This document shows positions 10,317 to 22,007 of a stretch of 64,000 nt of DNA, one piece after another. The stretch covers positions 868,001 to 932,000 of the forward strand of contig JAQOTA010000062.1 in the NCBI GenBank assembly GCA_029532415.1, written 5' to 3'. Below the pieces are notes generated by a model, which ran no database searches, was not told where the DNA came from, and saw nothing but the letters and a program-made list of their open reading frames with translations. A program made the translations under genes and the position numbers. Positions within the stretch are counted from its first letter, which is position 1. Every line of letters begins with the position of its first letter. The stretch comes from Marasmius tenuissimus. Taxonomy: Eukaryota > Basidiomycota > Agaricomycetes > Agaricales > Marasmiaceae.

Positions 10317-11702
10317 CTAGATGGAGCTGACTGCAACAAAATCCACTATGTTCCGTTCCTGACATCTAGAGATCCATTCACGAAGGAGTAGTATTCCAGT
10401 CGAGTGACATTTGACGGTCAATTTCTTGACGCGCAAAAGGGTGGAGGGATCGTTGAAAGCTTCGTCGAGAGACCTAAAATCCGGTTCATGGAACTCGGCA
10501 AGCGGGATGTGTGCGATGGATAGAACGACCTCTTCCAAAAACTCGGACGAGATCGACATGAGTATCTTCATTACGAGCTGGAGGGCGTGAGACTCCGGAG
10601 TCTGGGTCTGATGGCGATGGAGGTGCGGTGTGATAGAGATGTATCGAAGAGAATGAAGTTTCTGAAGGTCTGGTATCAGATCTGAGGGATATTCGAGACC
10701 ACCAGTTAGAGGATGTCGAAGCAAGAAAGACGCAAAATGCTCACCTCTGTCGCCGAGGCTGATAGACGTCAAGGTCAAGCATCGTAAATTCCGCCCTACA
10801 AAATCCAAAACCTTCTGCAGCTCCTGCATATCCGTTATCGCCAGACCCTGAATCGTCAACTCCAACAACGGAGACGGCACCCCATCCTTCGGCGAGCTCA
10901 ACCAATGCAACACCTGTTCCGTCCCGCGGGAGCTCCCACTCTCATTCATAAACGTGAATCTTTCCAACTTGACAGGAAGCCTCTTGGCCGAAGCGCGTCC
11001 ATTGAACCTCCCCACCAGCCGAAACGTCTGTAACTTGCCAAACGAATGAACAAACGGCAACACGTCCCTCAACGGATCCGAAAGATGATTCTTCACCGAA
11101 AGTTCCGTCACTCTCCCTCTGTGCGTCGACGAAAGCAACGACAACGCTTTCCCACAGCTTCCGGACGATATCGAGTCAGCCTCGAGGTGTAACGCTTCCA
11201 CCTCGACACGACGCTTAGCGAGGCGTGGCACGACAGCCTCCGCCATCCGAGACGATTCTCCACGAAATGAGAGTTCCAGATGTGGGATCTTCCTCAACGA
11301 AAACGACGGAGAATCGCAGAGCTCTACGAATGCATCCGCTTTGACACGGTTGATTCGGACGATGGACATGTCCATTAGATGCTTCCGACTGCGTGGTACC
11401 CAGGCTCGGCAGACCAGCGTACATGCTATGAGTGTGTTCTTGTCGGCGACGAGATCGATGATGGATTCGGCGAGGTCGGAGGGGAGAACGTTGAGGATGT
11501 CGATGACGTCTTCTTCGAGGTCGATGGCGATGGGTAGTGCTGCTAGCGGTAAGTACTTGTATGTTTCGTCTTCGCCGTATTCGTCCAGAGGGTCGTCGTA
11601 GGCAATTGATCCGGGTAGCGAGGAGTGCGCTGAGCGATGGGAAATAAATGAAAATCGACTGGTCATTATGTAGTCGTTTGCTGGAAGTTGCGCATTGGTC
11701 AA
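10317..11702 (-). CDS. F-box-like protein with leucine-rich C-terminal region
   Basis: About 460 residues in one open frame. Near residues 70-110 there is an F-box-like segment of the basidiomycete type (LPSDLAESIIDLVADKNTL, then CTLVCRAWVPRSRKHL). The remainder is rich in regularly spaced Leu/Ile with LRCLTLTSISL-type strands, as in substrate-binding LRR-like regions. F-box proteins link substrates to the SCF ubiquitin ligase through Skp1, and this family is greatly expanded in Agaricomycetes. The start could be the ATG at 11702 or MTSRFSF at about 11666. An upstream open frame (12000 down to about 11740) ends at a good GTACGT donor, but its phase does not join with the acceptor before 11700. 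It is therefore treated as untranslated leader. Confidence 0.82.
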   Translation of the reverse strand: MTNAQLPANDYIMTSRFSFISHRSAHSSLPGSIAYDDPLDEYGEDETYKYLPLAALPIAIDLEEDVIDILNVLPSDLAESIIDLVADKNTLIACTLVCRAWVPRSRKHLMDMSIVRINRVKADAFVELCDSPSFSLRKIPHLELSFRGESSRMAEAVVPRLAKRRVEVEALHLEADSISSGSCGKALSLLSSTHRGRVTELSVKNHLSDPLRDVLPFVHSFGKLQTFRLVGRFNGRASAKRLPVKLERFTFMNESGSSRGTEQVLHWLSSPKDGVPSPLLELTIQGLAITDMQELQKVLDFVGRNLRCLTLTSISLGDRGEHFASFLLRHPLTGGLEYPSDLIPDLQKLHSLRYISITPHLHRHQTQTPESHALQLVMKILMSISSEFLEEVVLSIAHIPLAEFHEPDFRSLDEAFNDPSTLLRVKKLTVKCHSTGILLLREWISRCQERNIVDFVAVSSI

Positions 11703-12153
11703 TGATCGATATTAGTCGAGGAAAGACGTGAAAACGTACTTGGTTCAGAGTATAAACCGTGAAGACGAAGTGCTCGCTAGTGGAGCATGAAGAGGAGCGA
11801 GGAGGATCGTCAGGCATGATGCTCAGATGCTGTTCAACGTCCATGAGGCTACGAGGCTCTAGGAGGCAACTCTCGTCATACAAAGCCATAACGCTAGTAA
11901 GCGCCGTGACTGGTCCTCCCAAAAAGGATCGCACTGTTTCATTTGTGGGTTTCTCTGCGACACTGGCCACCTCACTAAAAATCACACAGTTCACTTCCAT
12001 TCTACATCATTTCAAGCTTCAAGCTTCAAGAGCCGCCTAATTGCGGTAGGTTGAAAGCGGTTTCAAATCCTATTCATTCTCTCGCTCAATGACAACGAAC
12101 ACTCGGGCGGCGAGCCCAAAGAACTACATCAACCGCCGAACACAGATTCGGCT

Positions 12154-13037
12154 CTACAACTGCTTAGCAAGCGCTTCGACTTGAGCTTTCTCCTGTGCAC
12201 TTGCTCCGGCAGCGTTCTTCAAGGGGAAAAGGGTATCAGTCAACGATCCCAGAGTTAGACAAGGGAAACGTACCTTGATAACCTTTCCGAGCTGGTGCTC
12301 AACGGTGTCACCAACGGAGAGCTGTTGGCCTAGAGCAGTCCTGGCACGAGCCATCTGGAATTGCAGGAAGAACTTGGGCAATTTGACTTGGCTTGTAATA
12401 CCATTCGTTCCTGATTGAGACTACAAAGGACCACAACCCATCAGCTCACTACCCCCAAGGATACAGCTATGCGGTATCCGCACCCTTGAACCAGCTTCAA
12501 CAGCCAAATAGACGTTCAACTGGTTTTGAAGAAGCGTAAGGTCAGCGGTAGCCGGGTCCGCAGGCGTTGCGAAGGTTTGCCTATTTCACCATCGACAAAA
12601 TCAGTATCAAGAAAACCGTCAAGACCACAGACACGCACAAAGAAAACCCAAGCGTAGACAAGCTAGACTTCTGGAAATCGATATCGCTGAACTTTACTCC
12701 TCCCGAGGAAACGTCCGGAACGCCTGGTACGACTTGAACCTGTTCAGAATGACCGCTAAGTCAATCACTGATAAATGTTTTCAGGGGGACGGGAAGGTAC
12801 GCACGGAGTTGTCGCAGGTAACACCGCTCAGGCCCGCGAGGCCATCAGAAACTTCCTTGGGGAGGGCAACACTTCCGGTGACGAAGCACGGTGCAGCTTG
12901 CCTTGCAACGGGTGCTACAGAATAGACACAAAAGAATGAGATACGAGTCACACAGCGACCATCGCAACAGGAAGAATTTACTCACCAGAAAGAGCAGCAC
13001 CGACGAGAGAAAGAAGGAGGACTGGGGAAACAAACAT
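12154..13037 (-). CDS. Secreted protein of unknown function, multi-exon
   Basis: The ATG at 13035-13037 opens a typical signal peptide (MFVSPVLLLSLVGAALS) followed by an APVARQ region suggesting a propeptide or Kex2-like site. Exon 1 ends at 12986 with GTGAGT. Later exons code PCFVTGSVALPKEV, VTCDNS, VQVVPGVPDV, LQTFATPADPATADLT, then KFFLQFQMARARTALGQQ and the final NAAGASAQEKAQVEALAKQL before the stop at 12154. About five introns keep frame and have convincing GT/AG ends. The mature protein is about 150 residues, with two cysteines that could pair, and no catalytic motif was seen. It resembles conserved secreted proteins of wood- and litter-decay basidiomycetes, but no name can be given. 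Confidence 0.75.
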
Positions 13038-13984
13038 CTTGAACGACAGAGGGTTGAGAATGAACAGTTATTCGATGAAAAAAGTCGAGAAGATGAGTGG
13101 AACCAGTCCAGGAAATGCTGAAAAGAAAGGAATGGGAAAAGAAGGAAAGCAAGGATGGAAAGCTACCGTGGTTTGGCGAGGGCCTTTTTGTACCCAACCC
13201 CTCGCACGCGAGTGCCGAGATTTTTTGAATCACCACCAGGTACCATTGCAAGCGTGCTCGTGCTTCAAGTTGTCATGCCAATCTTCATCTTTCGGCGACC
13301 CGTGAGGACTTACCGCGTGGGCCAGCTGAACGTCGGAGGGTCATTAAGTGCACTGATGGAGAGGCCCGGACATTAGATTCTCTGAGGATTTACAAGTCAG
13401 AGTGAAGGACTGAGAAAGGAGGATGTGTGGGTCCTTGTTGACAACGTCTTTATCCGAAGTCATAACGTAATGTCACCATGCCGAGGCTCAGCGCTCAGGC
13501 AACAGGGCCGGTCCCAGATCGTGCTCGGTTGTCGAACAACGTCCGAGCCTGGGTCGCCAACTTATTTGACATTCGCCTCCGTCTGCGTAGACCTGCGTAG
13601 ACTGATTTTCTCTCATCACAAATCGTTCCCGCGACTGTCGTGTAGGCTCGATGCAAGCAACTTATCACGCTGAGCACCGAAGATGTCTTCAGACTTCTCG
13701 CTCGTTCACGGCGTGAGTGTAAGTAGCTCTGCATTGCGAGAAGGCCTTCGATTCAGCGTAGCAGGATATCGCAGGGACAGAAAGAGGTGGAAAGACCTCA
13801 TGTACACTGCGTTTGCCAAGGAAAATAAACGAGGAAGAAAAAACCAAATTCAACCCGTACATAATTCAGAAACTAGAACAATTCTACAAAATGCCCGTCT
13901 ATGCCTGTTGACGACTGTCCACTTTGTCAATCTATTGCGAGCGGCCGGGTGATTGTTGAGTTGCAAGTGGCGCTTCTTGTCCCT
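13038..13984. other. Gene-poor spacer
   Basis: Separates the secreted-protein gene from the 3' end of the NLR2 pseudogene. The part next to 13037 must hold the secreted gene's promoter. Only short overlapping open frames occur, and no repeat or RNA gene was recognised. Confidence 0.4.
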
Positions 13985-15673
13985 TCAGCTCCGGCGCCTC
14001 CATCGATATCCTCCACGAGTAAAGTTTCCTGAATCGTCCCAGTTTTGTGACCACTGTTCCCAAGGCATAGCGAGAACCTGCGCTTGCAATGCCACCCCTT
14101 CTTCAGTGAACTTGTCCGGGAACTTCTATCAAAGAGGAATGTCGTTAATGGGGAATTTCGATACAAGATGACGAGTTCGGAGGAATCAACCCGGAAAGTT
14201 GATACCAACCTCAATCCACTCGGGTAGGTTCTTCCTTCCTTCCATTGCTCTCGAAGTATCTATCCGTATCTTCCGACAACCTTTCACAGATTCGAAGAAA
14301 GTCCTGCAGAGCGAAAGCAGCTCCCCATCGAGACGACAGTGTTCCAGGACCGATGATGATACCAAACTCGAGAAGGTGCTCGACGATGCATCGCGGATCT
14401 TATCACCACACAGGACAGGCTCCCCGAACCGAGAAATGAGAGCCTTGAAGCTCTGCATACAGGCTTCCTGGTACGCAAAGTGTCCTGGATCGCCTGACTC
14501 TTTTCCACGAGGAAGATTACAATGGCAATCTGTGGGAAAAACTTCACGGAATCGCCTATTCATGCCAGATCCCGGTCCTATCAGCCCCATCACCCACCAC
14601 CAGGCAATGGCATCTGGTCAAACGGGAAACAATCCAGGCCACGCTGCGATCTTGGAGAGAAACACCTTGAGACACTTCGAGGTGAAAACACTTCGGGTGT
14701 ATTTGGAACTTGCGCAAAAGGGCTTCTACAGGATCAAAACCGTTGCTTCTTTGTTGCATCTCTCGACCGCAACCCTCAGGTCAGTCTTCGCCTTTTTTGT
14801 GTGATGGATCCGCATCAGTCTGGGGGTGTGCATAATAATTGATCTCGTGAGGCGTATTCCTGTTGACAGCGTTCGCTTGGTCGTCGATACTGCCCTTGTC
14901 CTCGTTCCCACTATCTCTGAGGCCCAATTGTTGGCGATCAAGAAATGTAAGTGTGAACTCGAGCATAACACCATGAGCTCTACTACCAAACTTACATATT
15001 TCCGTGCCCATGATATCGGCGTCTGGGCGTCTCCATACATGGCTTCAACACGAGTTCCTGAAATCTTTCCTCCAATCTCGCTTCCAAGATGGTCGGATTG
15101 TCGGTAATCCTCTTCTCGATCGTGAACTTCGGTGGGGCTTGAATACTGTGAGTCCATGCGCAATCGTCAGTACAAGCGCAGACGGATTGTGCCGTCAAGG
15201 GTCCGACCTGAAGAAGGTTGCAATGAGCCCGTCATCCTCGGCAGCTTTAGCGACAGACATCGCGATGGCCGACTTCCCAACACCTTCGGCGCCCGAAAGC
15301 CAACACATCGGAAGAGCCTGTCGCTTCGCTGACCTCCAATCATATACCATCCCAAGAGCTGTCTCACGAGTTCCCTCGGGACACTCTCCACGCGAGGATT
15401 GCTGCTCGGCTTTGTGAGATGCTCCGACCCCAGCGATCGCGTCCCAGAGACTCTTGTATGCTGTCCATGCATAAGTTTCAATGTGACGATGCCTTCAGCC
15501 AAGACAGAAATCCGTCACTCACGATTCGTGGCCGTTGTGTTATAATGATTCACAAACTTCACCTCCTGTCCGATTGATTGACCTATCTGGTCACCATAAT
15601 GAATGTTCTGGGTCCCCACATTGTTGTTGTTGTTCTGATGGCCAGAACCAGTATAGGCGTTATGGATGGCCAT
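13985..15673 (-). pseudogene. NLR pseudogene with internal deletion (NLR2)
   Basis: A paralogue of NLR1. The N-terminal exon starts at 15671-15673 (MAIHNAYTG, then an Asn-run and QNIHYG). It ends at a GTGAGT donor (about 15523) in the same phase as NLR1 and NLR3. The next exon has the P-loop GAEGVGKSAIAM near 15280. It reaches RSDP and hits TGA where NLR3 reads Lys. A frameshift follows near 15140, then FQELVLKP near 15060. The rest of NACHT, Walker B and the whole post-NACHT region, about 1.5-1.8 kb in NLR1, are missing. Sequence resumes near 14680 with KCFHLE, then the tail motifs TDCHCNL, GKES and FAYQEAC. The final exon ends at 13985. With stop, frameshift and deletion it cannot make a working NLR, though an N-terminal fragment could be expressed. 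Confidence 0.85.
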
Positions 15674-17291
15674 AATCCGAGTCACTTGTAAGAACGTCAC
15701 GCGAGTCAGGGAAAATCAGTATTCCCCTGTCCGTTACTCGGGCGGAAGCGTTTAGAGGAGAAGGGATGGGGAAGGGCGAAAAAGAGATGTCGTCTGGTTG
15801 TGGCAAAGGCGAAACGTTGGAACCACGCGAGGATGGTGCAGAAGACATGTTTAGTTCTATCGATTGACAGGCGGCATACAGCACGCTCAAGGCGTGGTGA
15901 TAATTCGAACATTCGACATTCGCCCTCCAGGTTCGGTACCCAGAAATTCCGCCTCCTGCACGCAAGCTCCATAGTCTAAATGCATTCACCCTCGTATATT
16001 TGTCCAGTCGGCGCTCTCCCGTCGCTCCCTTACGCCCCCGACGACTCGACGTCCGGATATCACAACCCACCAGGGAGTCTCGCAAAGCCCTACTCCGTAG
16101 CCAATGCGCACAGCATGAAATTTCCGCCGCCAGTTTTTCATCCTCCAAGTTATCCTTCTGTCCACAGAGTCGAATGCTGGACTTCCGCGTGCCAGGGTGC
16201 ATTCTTGGATATACGACTGAGGTTTGACGGGACGTTTGGGCGGCTCATTGACTTGATCCTCCTCCGTTCAGGCGCTTTGATATGGGAACCTCCTCGCTCG
16301 CAGATAATCTCTGTCCGACCAAAGCTTCACAGGAATATCGGCTCGACAGGTTCATGAGACCGAGACCAAAGCTCTCACCTTCTTGAAACACTCCCGCGTA
16401 TCTGATCCAGGGCTATAGCCTGTTATGACCAATGCCCTTTTCCAAACGTCCCATCCTGAGTTACAACTTGGTCTTCGGTAAATGAAGCGATGTTTTGCAA
16501 TTTCGGCTTGTTGTGAACGATGACCAGAGGAAGTTTTGGAGGACGATCTGAGGTAAGAGAAGAGAGATCCTGCCCAAACCGTTCTCTATCGACTGATGAG
16601 ATACGTAGGCCTGTCCAACACTATTGTGCATGGTCGTGACGATGACAGTCCGGGGTGAGCGAAAGTTCGACGACGGGCGCCTGTTGATCTTTCTCCTCCG
16701 AGACGTTACCCGGCCCGCGATCTCACCGTTCACGCGACTCTGACGTGCAAATTCCTGCAAATTCCCAACCCAGATAGTTCAAACCTTCGACGTATAGTGG
16801 ATGCTAAATCGTCGTTCCGGGTCTAGACTCTGACAGTCTAATTTACCGCAAATTGTCTAAGAAAAACGACTTTCACCGACTCTCACAATCACAGCGAAAC
16901 GAGGAACCTGGAAGCCGAAGGATGGCTAGAAATTCGAAGATTGCCGAAGCGGAAATGAATGCGGACCATGCACCGCGCGCTGTGCAGGGACGAGGGCAAA
17001 GCAAGGCGTCGATTACATCCCATATGTGCGAAGATCCGAGCCACTGACGCTCTGTGCCAGTAGAATATACTATAACGCTCTAACACCGTTGATTAATGAC
17101 CATACATTGGGAGAAGACATCCATCTTCTGTAGACCGATTGTACGCTCTTAGGGCCATATTTCTTTCTTCACAATCTCTTTCGAGGCTGACTGAATATCA
17201 TAACTACGACACGGAATCGAATGCTAACTACAAATATACATCTACGTCTTCTAGATCGTGAATCGGTCCTAGAACCCAAGACCCCCGTAGG
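15674..17291. other. Gene-poor region upstream of the NLR2 pseudogene
   Basis: About 1.6 kb of mixed sequence. An open frame 15851-15660 on the minus strand (Ser/Pro-rich) overlaps the pseudogene start and is probably its leader. Other frames (for example 15980-16357 on plus and 16461-16760 on minus) have no motifs, and no repeats were recognised. Confidence 0.4.
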
Positions 17292-19051
17292 TTATAGCTC
17301 ATTCAAACTCGCATTCATTATCTTAACCGCCTTCTGTCGATCATCGTCTGCGGAGTCCGTTGCCCAAGCCCAATTACCCTGGACTGTCTTCGCAAAGACC
17401 GCTTTCTGTTCTGCAGACAACACGGCACCCTGTTCGTTGATGTCCCGGAACTCTGGCGCCCCCAGCTCGTAATACGTCCCTTGTTTGCGCGCAGTCGTCA
17501 AGATGTAGTTTGCAAACGGGGTCCTCAATGCGTCGTACATCTGAACGATGTGAGAGACGTCCCCTCCAGAACGAGAACTAGCTTGCACGATGCCTCCTAG
17601 GACCCACGCATCCTGGAGAAAGCGATCAACACGTCATAAAGCTACCATTTGTTGCAGAAACGGCTCGCTCACCTCTATGGCCTGTCCGGCCCCAGCACCT
17701 AGATGCGGGTGCATAGCGTGTGCCTATGAACGTGAAATGAATACGAGCCAAGGCATGAAGGCACACAAAGCTCACCGCATCGCCAAGCAGTAACGTCCGA
17801 TTACCGACATATGATTCTAGTGGTTCCAGATCTTGTATCACCCAACATGACGGGTTTTCGATACACTTAATCATAATTCTTCAGGCCGGATCGTTCCATT
17901 AAATTCGAGAAAACTCCTCACCTGCAATAGATGCTGCACTTCCGGTTCCCACCCCTCATAAACCTTAAGCACCTCCTCTAACGTCCCATCCCTCACCTCC
18001 GGGGTAGTCAGGGGTTTCCCGAAGTCTTGAGGTTTGGAATAGAAGGCCACGATATTCACTATGGTATTCTGGCTGATGGGGTAAACCACGATATGCTGGT
18101 GCATGTTAATGCTTCGACAAAGCAAGACTGAGCGCGGCCACATACTCGGTCTTTCCCACAATACTGCATCCAAAGACTTATTTTAGCACACCTGGCGTGT
18201 CGAACATTCGAACGGTACAGACCTGTATTGGCTGTTCCAAAGCGCGATGTCCGGGGTGAGCTTGTTCCAATTTCTCCCGTGGTACAAGGCCTCTGAACGC
18301 GACTGTCCCCGAGTATATAGGCGATGTCTGAGGCCCTTTGAGATCACGGCGTACGACCGACTTGACTCCATCGGCTCCGATCAATAGGTCGCATTCAGCA
18401 GACCGACCATTCGAGAATTGCAGCTGTACGGCGCTATCTGTTTCTGAGCATTTGGAGAGGCGGTGATTTAAGTGGATTGTACAGAAAGATGGAACTCGTT
18501 GTAACAGTGCTTGTTGAACATCCTTTCGATGGAAATTGAGAGCTCCGCCTAGATGTTGCCTTGGTGAGTCCTCGAGAGAAAGATGATTGTGATAGGGGCC
18601 GCAACCAACCGTTCATCTTCAAGTCAAGAAGGGCATATCCCTCCTCTACTTGGTCACTCTTCCTGAACGTGAATGCAATCTCTACTCAGTGTCAGTACGA
18701 AGACCACAGATAAAACCATACTTCAACGGTACGTACTGGACTTGTCCATGTCTGGTGGGTCTTTCAGACGGCTGGCCAGCTCCTCTTCCATCCCCATGTC
18801 TTTCAGTATCTCCCATGTTCGTGGCCAAACCGTCACCCCAGCTCCGATCTCGGTTATCTGTGCAGCGGCCTCGTATATGTCGACTCGAATGTTCGTACAG
18901 TCCTTCAGAGCTACCGCGCACGACAAGCCACCGATCCCTCCTCCTCTGGATGCCTATCGTGAGCGAGGTCAACTATGCGAGTAATCCAAGCTGGAACGTA
19001 CACTATGGCAATATGCAGTGGTTTCTCGGACGTGCTAGGGGGTTGGGACAT
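17292..19051 (-). CDS. FAD-dependent monooxygenase (salicylate hydroxylase-like)
   Basis: A class A flavin monooxygenase of the kind that hydroxylates aromatic compounds or tailors secondary metabolites using NAD(P)H and O2. The start at 19049-19051 leads to IAIV, which is joined across a short intron to GGGIGGLSCAVAL, the FAD-binding GxGxxG Rossmann motif. Further on are the DG motif (LLIGADGVKSVVRRDLKG, about 18380-18330) and a GD motif (RTLLLGDA, about 17790) followed by a glycine-rich AMHPHLGAGAGQAIE-type segment around 17700. The C-terminus (VQMYDALRTPFANYILTTAR) is typical of salicylate 1-monooxygenase relatives. About eight exons are separated by 50-60-nt introns, stop at 17292. No neighbouring biosynthetic gene was recognised, so the substrate cannot be inferred. 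Confidence 0.87.
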
Positions 19052-21161
19052 GATGGAAGGATCTTGAGAGGGTCGTAGGGGTCATGTGGGTTACGAGGGG
19101 TATTGTCCTCGTCTTGTTCCGGGGTATGAGAAGCCGGCTCTTTCACTCTTCCAGTGATTGCAGTTGAGCCGAATATCCCGTACTGGGACCATGGCGTCGT
19201 ACGGTTCCACGATGCTTTGATTGTGGGAGCTGCAAGTTAAAGCAGAGACTTTCTGCCTCAGCCTGCTGACATCAGCCTCTCACTGAGTTTTCTCACGACT
19301 GAGAAGGTGCGTTCGAATTGTTTCATTATGTGCATTCTCCCACATCTCATTCTTTTTGCAACGTTCGAGTTACCCTTGTCGACGAAGCGAGTCCCTCCAG
19401 CGCTCTCAACCTATACTTCCGTCAAAATGTGCGCCTTTAGTCGATAATCAGTATTCAACGTGGACTTCATCAATCTTCCCAGCCTGCGAACAGCACTTCG
19501 TCCTAGTCTCGAGCTCGCCCTTCCTCCTTCCTCAACGATACGGGAAAACAATCGTTCCATTGATGCAGAACAGCGATGTGGACTCGGGGATGACACCTCA
19601 GATAGAAGTCCGGAACAGCTTCGTTTTCTATTCTTCGAGAGCGAATGGCTCATCACGGATAGATGTGAATCCTCTCCGACTTGGGGGTAAGAGGAATCCT
19701 AATCACAAAAACGCTGCCAGATGCTCGCCTCGTTGGAACCTGCCGTCCTGATAGGACTCTGAACCGCTACGCGCACAAGGGCTTCAAGGTGAACGTGAAC
19801 TGTCAAATATGGAACGCCCTCGCAAGCTCGGCTCCGGAGCTCCTATTCCGCCTACCTTTTTACTTGGGACTCGAGAGCAAGCATGCTCCTTATCCCCAGA
19901 TATCTGATAAAACCTCAACATTCCTTCGAAACCGTCAATTCCAATGCGTTTGCATTCCAGTGAACACCCCGAAAGGCCGGTTGTCTGGTAATCAACCTCG
20001 ATATGGAACGCACCATTCCAGCTGCATGCAAGCGAAGTTGCGCCCACGATATCCAGCGATTCGGATGTTTGAGCGTGGCCCGTCACTGGCCGACATCGAT
20101 AAGACAACGCAGGGGCTTTGTTATTCGAACGTCTGTTTAGAAAGCACGCCTTCAGTAGCTCTAGGGGTGCAGGGTTCGTGTAAGAGACCTCGAATGCTTG
20201 AGCCCCGATAAGTATACACCACTCGCAAGACTTACTTGGACCCTTGTCAGGCGTTGAATAACCCATAGAGCCGACCGACCCTATCTGTCGAAAAATTTCG
20301 CTAACCCCGTCCTCGTGCCGCTCAAGCGCTCAGGGATGGTGCGCTTGTGGGTTCTTCCAAGCGTTCTTCTAACCCACTTGCGGACGAATGTGAAACTCAT
20401 CGAAGTGATAATAGAACCAATCGACGATGATGTCGAAGCATTCTCGACCGTAGCTCGCGTTCCTCCCATAGTATATCGCATGCTTGCTACCACTGCTACA
20501 AGTTGCTGGAGTCTTACGACACTTATGGCGCTCCCAAGCCATTCAACGCCGAAACACTTCGGAATGACAGGTGGATCGAAAGTACGTCAGTACTGACGAC
20601 GGATGTGGTTAGTTTTCTCGGAGCGCTCGTCTGCATGAATGGAACGGACACGACGGGAAGCGTCAGAAAATTGACATCCTATCCGACCCTTGCTAACGTT
20701 GCTCTCAGTTTTATGTCCGTTGACCAAGGACACAGCAGGATCAGCCAGTGGTCAGCTCATAGCACAGAAGGCTTCACACAATCGGACGCAACAGATCGAG
20801 AGCACCAACACAAGGTTGCCTGTTTTTAGCCCAACACTCTGGTCAAACTTCGCACATATCACTTCGTGGAATCGGCGTTTTTCACTGCGCAGCATTCAAT
20901 AATCTTCCAAGCGAGACATACGCTGTTACGATCGATTTCATAACGGCCAAGAGCCGACGTGAGTAATCCTTTTCAGTTTTCAATGGAACGAGACAGGGTT
21001 GTGCACGCCTTCCCTTTTACATGGAAGACTCGCGGAAACAACTCACCGATTCCGTGCTTCAGAATTCAACTCGCGATACTCATCTCCGAGACCCGGGTCA
21101 GACCCACGAAAACCATACAAACTGAGGAAGAATATTTTTATCCCTCAGCCGGAGTTTGGAG
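19052..21161. other. Gene-poor region, possible relics
   Basis: About 2.1 kb without a convincing gene. Around 20480-20830 on plus there is an open frame with a protein-like opening (LLESYDTYGAPKPFN), but it has no start, partner exon or known motif and may be a relic. The other open frames, on both strands, look random. Confidence 0.35.
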
Positions 21162-21168
21162 TATAAAA
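21162..21168 (+). promoter_or_regulatory. TATA box of the hydrophobic secreted-protein gene
   Basis: TATAAAA about 100 bases upstream of the ATG at 21264. Such a strong TATA element is unusual for fungal housekeeping genes and fits a highly or conditionally expressed secreted protein. Confidence 0.6.
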
Positions 21169-21263
21169 GACACCACCCAAGAGCCAGGATTCCTCAGCCT
21201 TTTGGTTACTTCCAGTCGTTACTTCTGCAGCCCTCTCTCAACTCCTTCACTCTCTTTGCAACA

Positions 21264-22007
21264 ATGCCTTCCTTCCGTACCATCTCCCTCTTCTTCGTTG
21301 CCGCTTTGGCCACCTTCACCTCGGCTGCCCCAGCGTACACTCCTCCCACTGATGTTTATCACCAAGGCGGCAGCTCCGGTTGTGAAAAGGGATGCTCCCT
21401 CGTCAGCATAGTTGGAGATATCCAGGTCGCGGCCAATGTTGCCGCTGACGCGCTCGGTGAGCAGTTCAGGTAATCTTTAATTCCTACCAGTGCTTAATGC
21501 TTTTCTCTCACAGTTAAGCTGGGCGGTGACGCGAAGGCTGACACCGTGAAGGCGTGTGTCGACCCACTCATCAATGTTGTGGTCGCCGCTACCGTTGACG
21601 CCAAGGCCCTCGTGACGGCTAACGTTGGCCTGGACGTCATGCTCGCTGGTGATGGAGGCGTGGCACTCTCCGTCGATGTCTTCCTTGGACTGTTGCTCAA
21701 GGTGATCGCTGTGAGTACTTTCGCTCGGCACCATCACCCCGGTCCTAATCACCTCTCCCTCCAGACAATTACCGTCTCCATCCAGGCCGTCCTCGCAGTC
21801 ATAGCTAAAGTCGAGCTCACTGCCTGCATCCAAATTTTCGCCCACCTCGTTGTCACCCTTTGTGTCTTCATCCAAGTCTGCGTCCAGGTCGTGCTTGATC
21901 TTACAGTCAAGCTTGCCGCCTCTGCTGAGATCAAGACTCTCCTTGTGCTCATCGCTAAGTTGGGTCTCAACGCTTCCCTCCTTGCCTTCCTCGGCGTCAA
22001 GCTCTAA
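21264..22007 (+). CDS. Small hydrophobic secreted protein
   Basis: The start ATG (21264-21266) opens a clear signal peptide (MPSFRTISLFFVAALATFTSA) with likely cleavage after Ala, followed by a short Gly/Ser/Cys segment (GGSSGCEKGCSLV). Two introns fit: GTGAGC near 21455 to CACAG at about 21513, and GTGAGT at 21711 to CTCCAG at about 21765. The mature chain is about 190 residues, almost wholly Val/Ala/Leu/Ile with regularly spaced Lys/Asp. It looks like amphipathic helices or long hydrophobic stretches (AVIAKVELTACIQIFAHLVV). Five or so cysteines are spread through it, not in the eight-Cys hydrophobin pattern. Stop at 22005-22007. It could be a surface-active or membrane-associated secreted protein; no family was recognised. 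Confidence 0.78.

Noticed and set aside
11215..12000. 261-codon minus-strand open frame overlapping the F-box gene
   Set aside because: Its second half is Arg/His-rich out-of-frame reading of the F-box gene, and the phase does not allow a splice join to the F-box exon.
19784..20266. 160-codon minus open frame
   Set aside because: No recognisable domain or splice partners, and the opposite strand is equally open.
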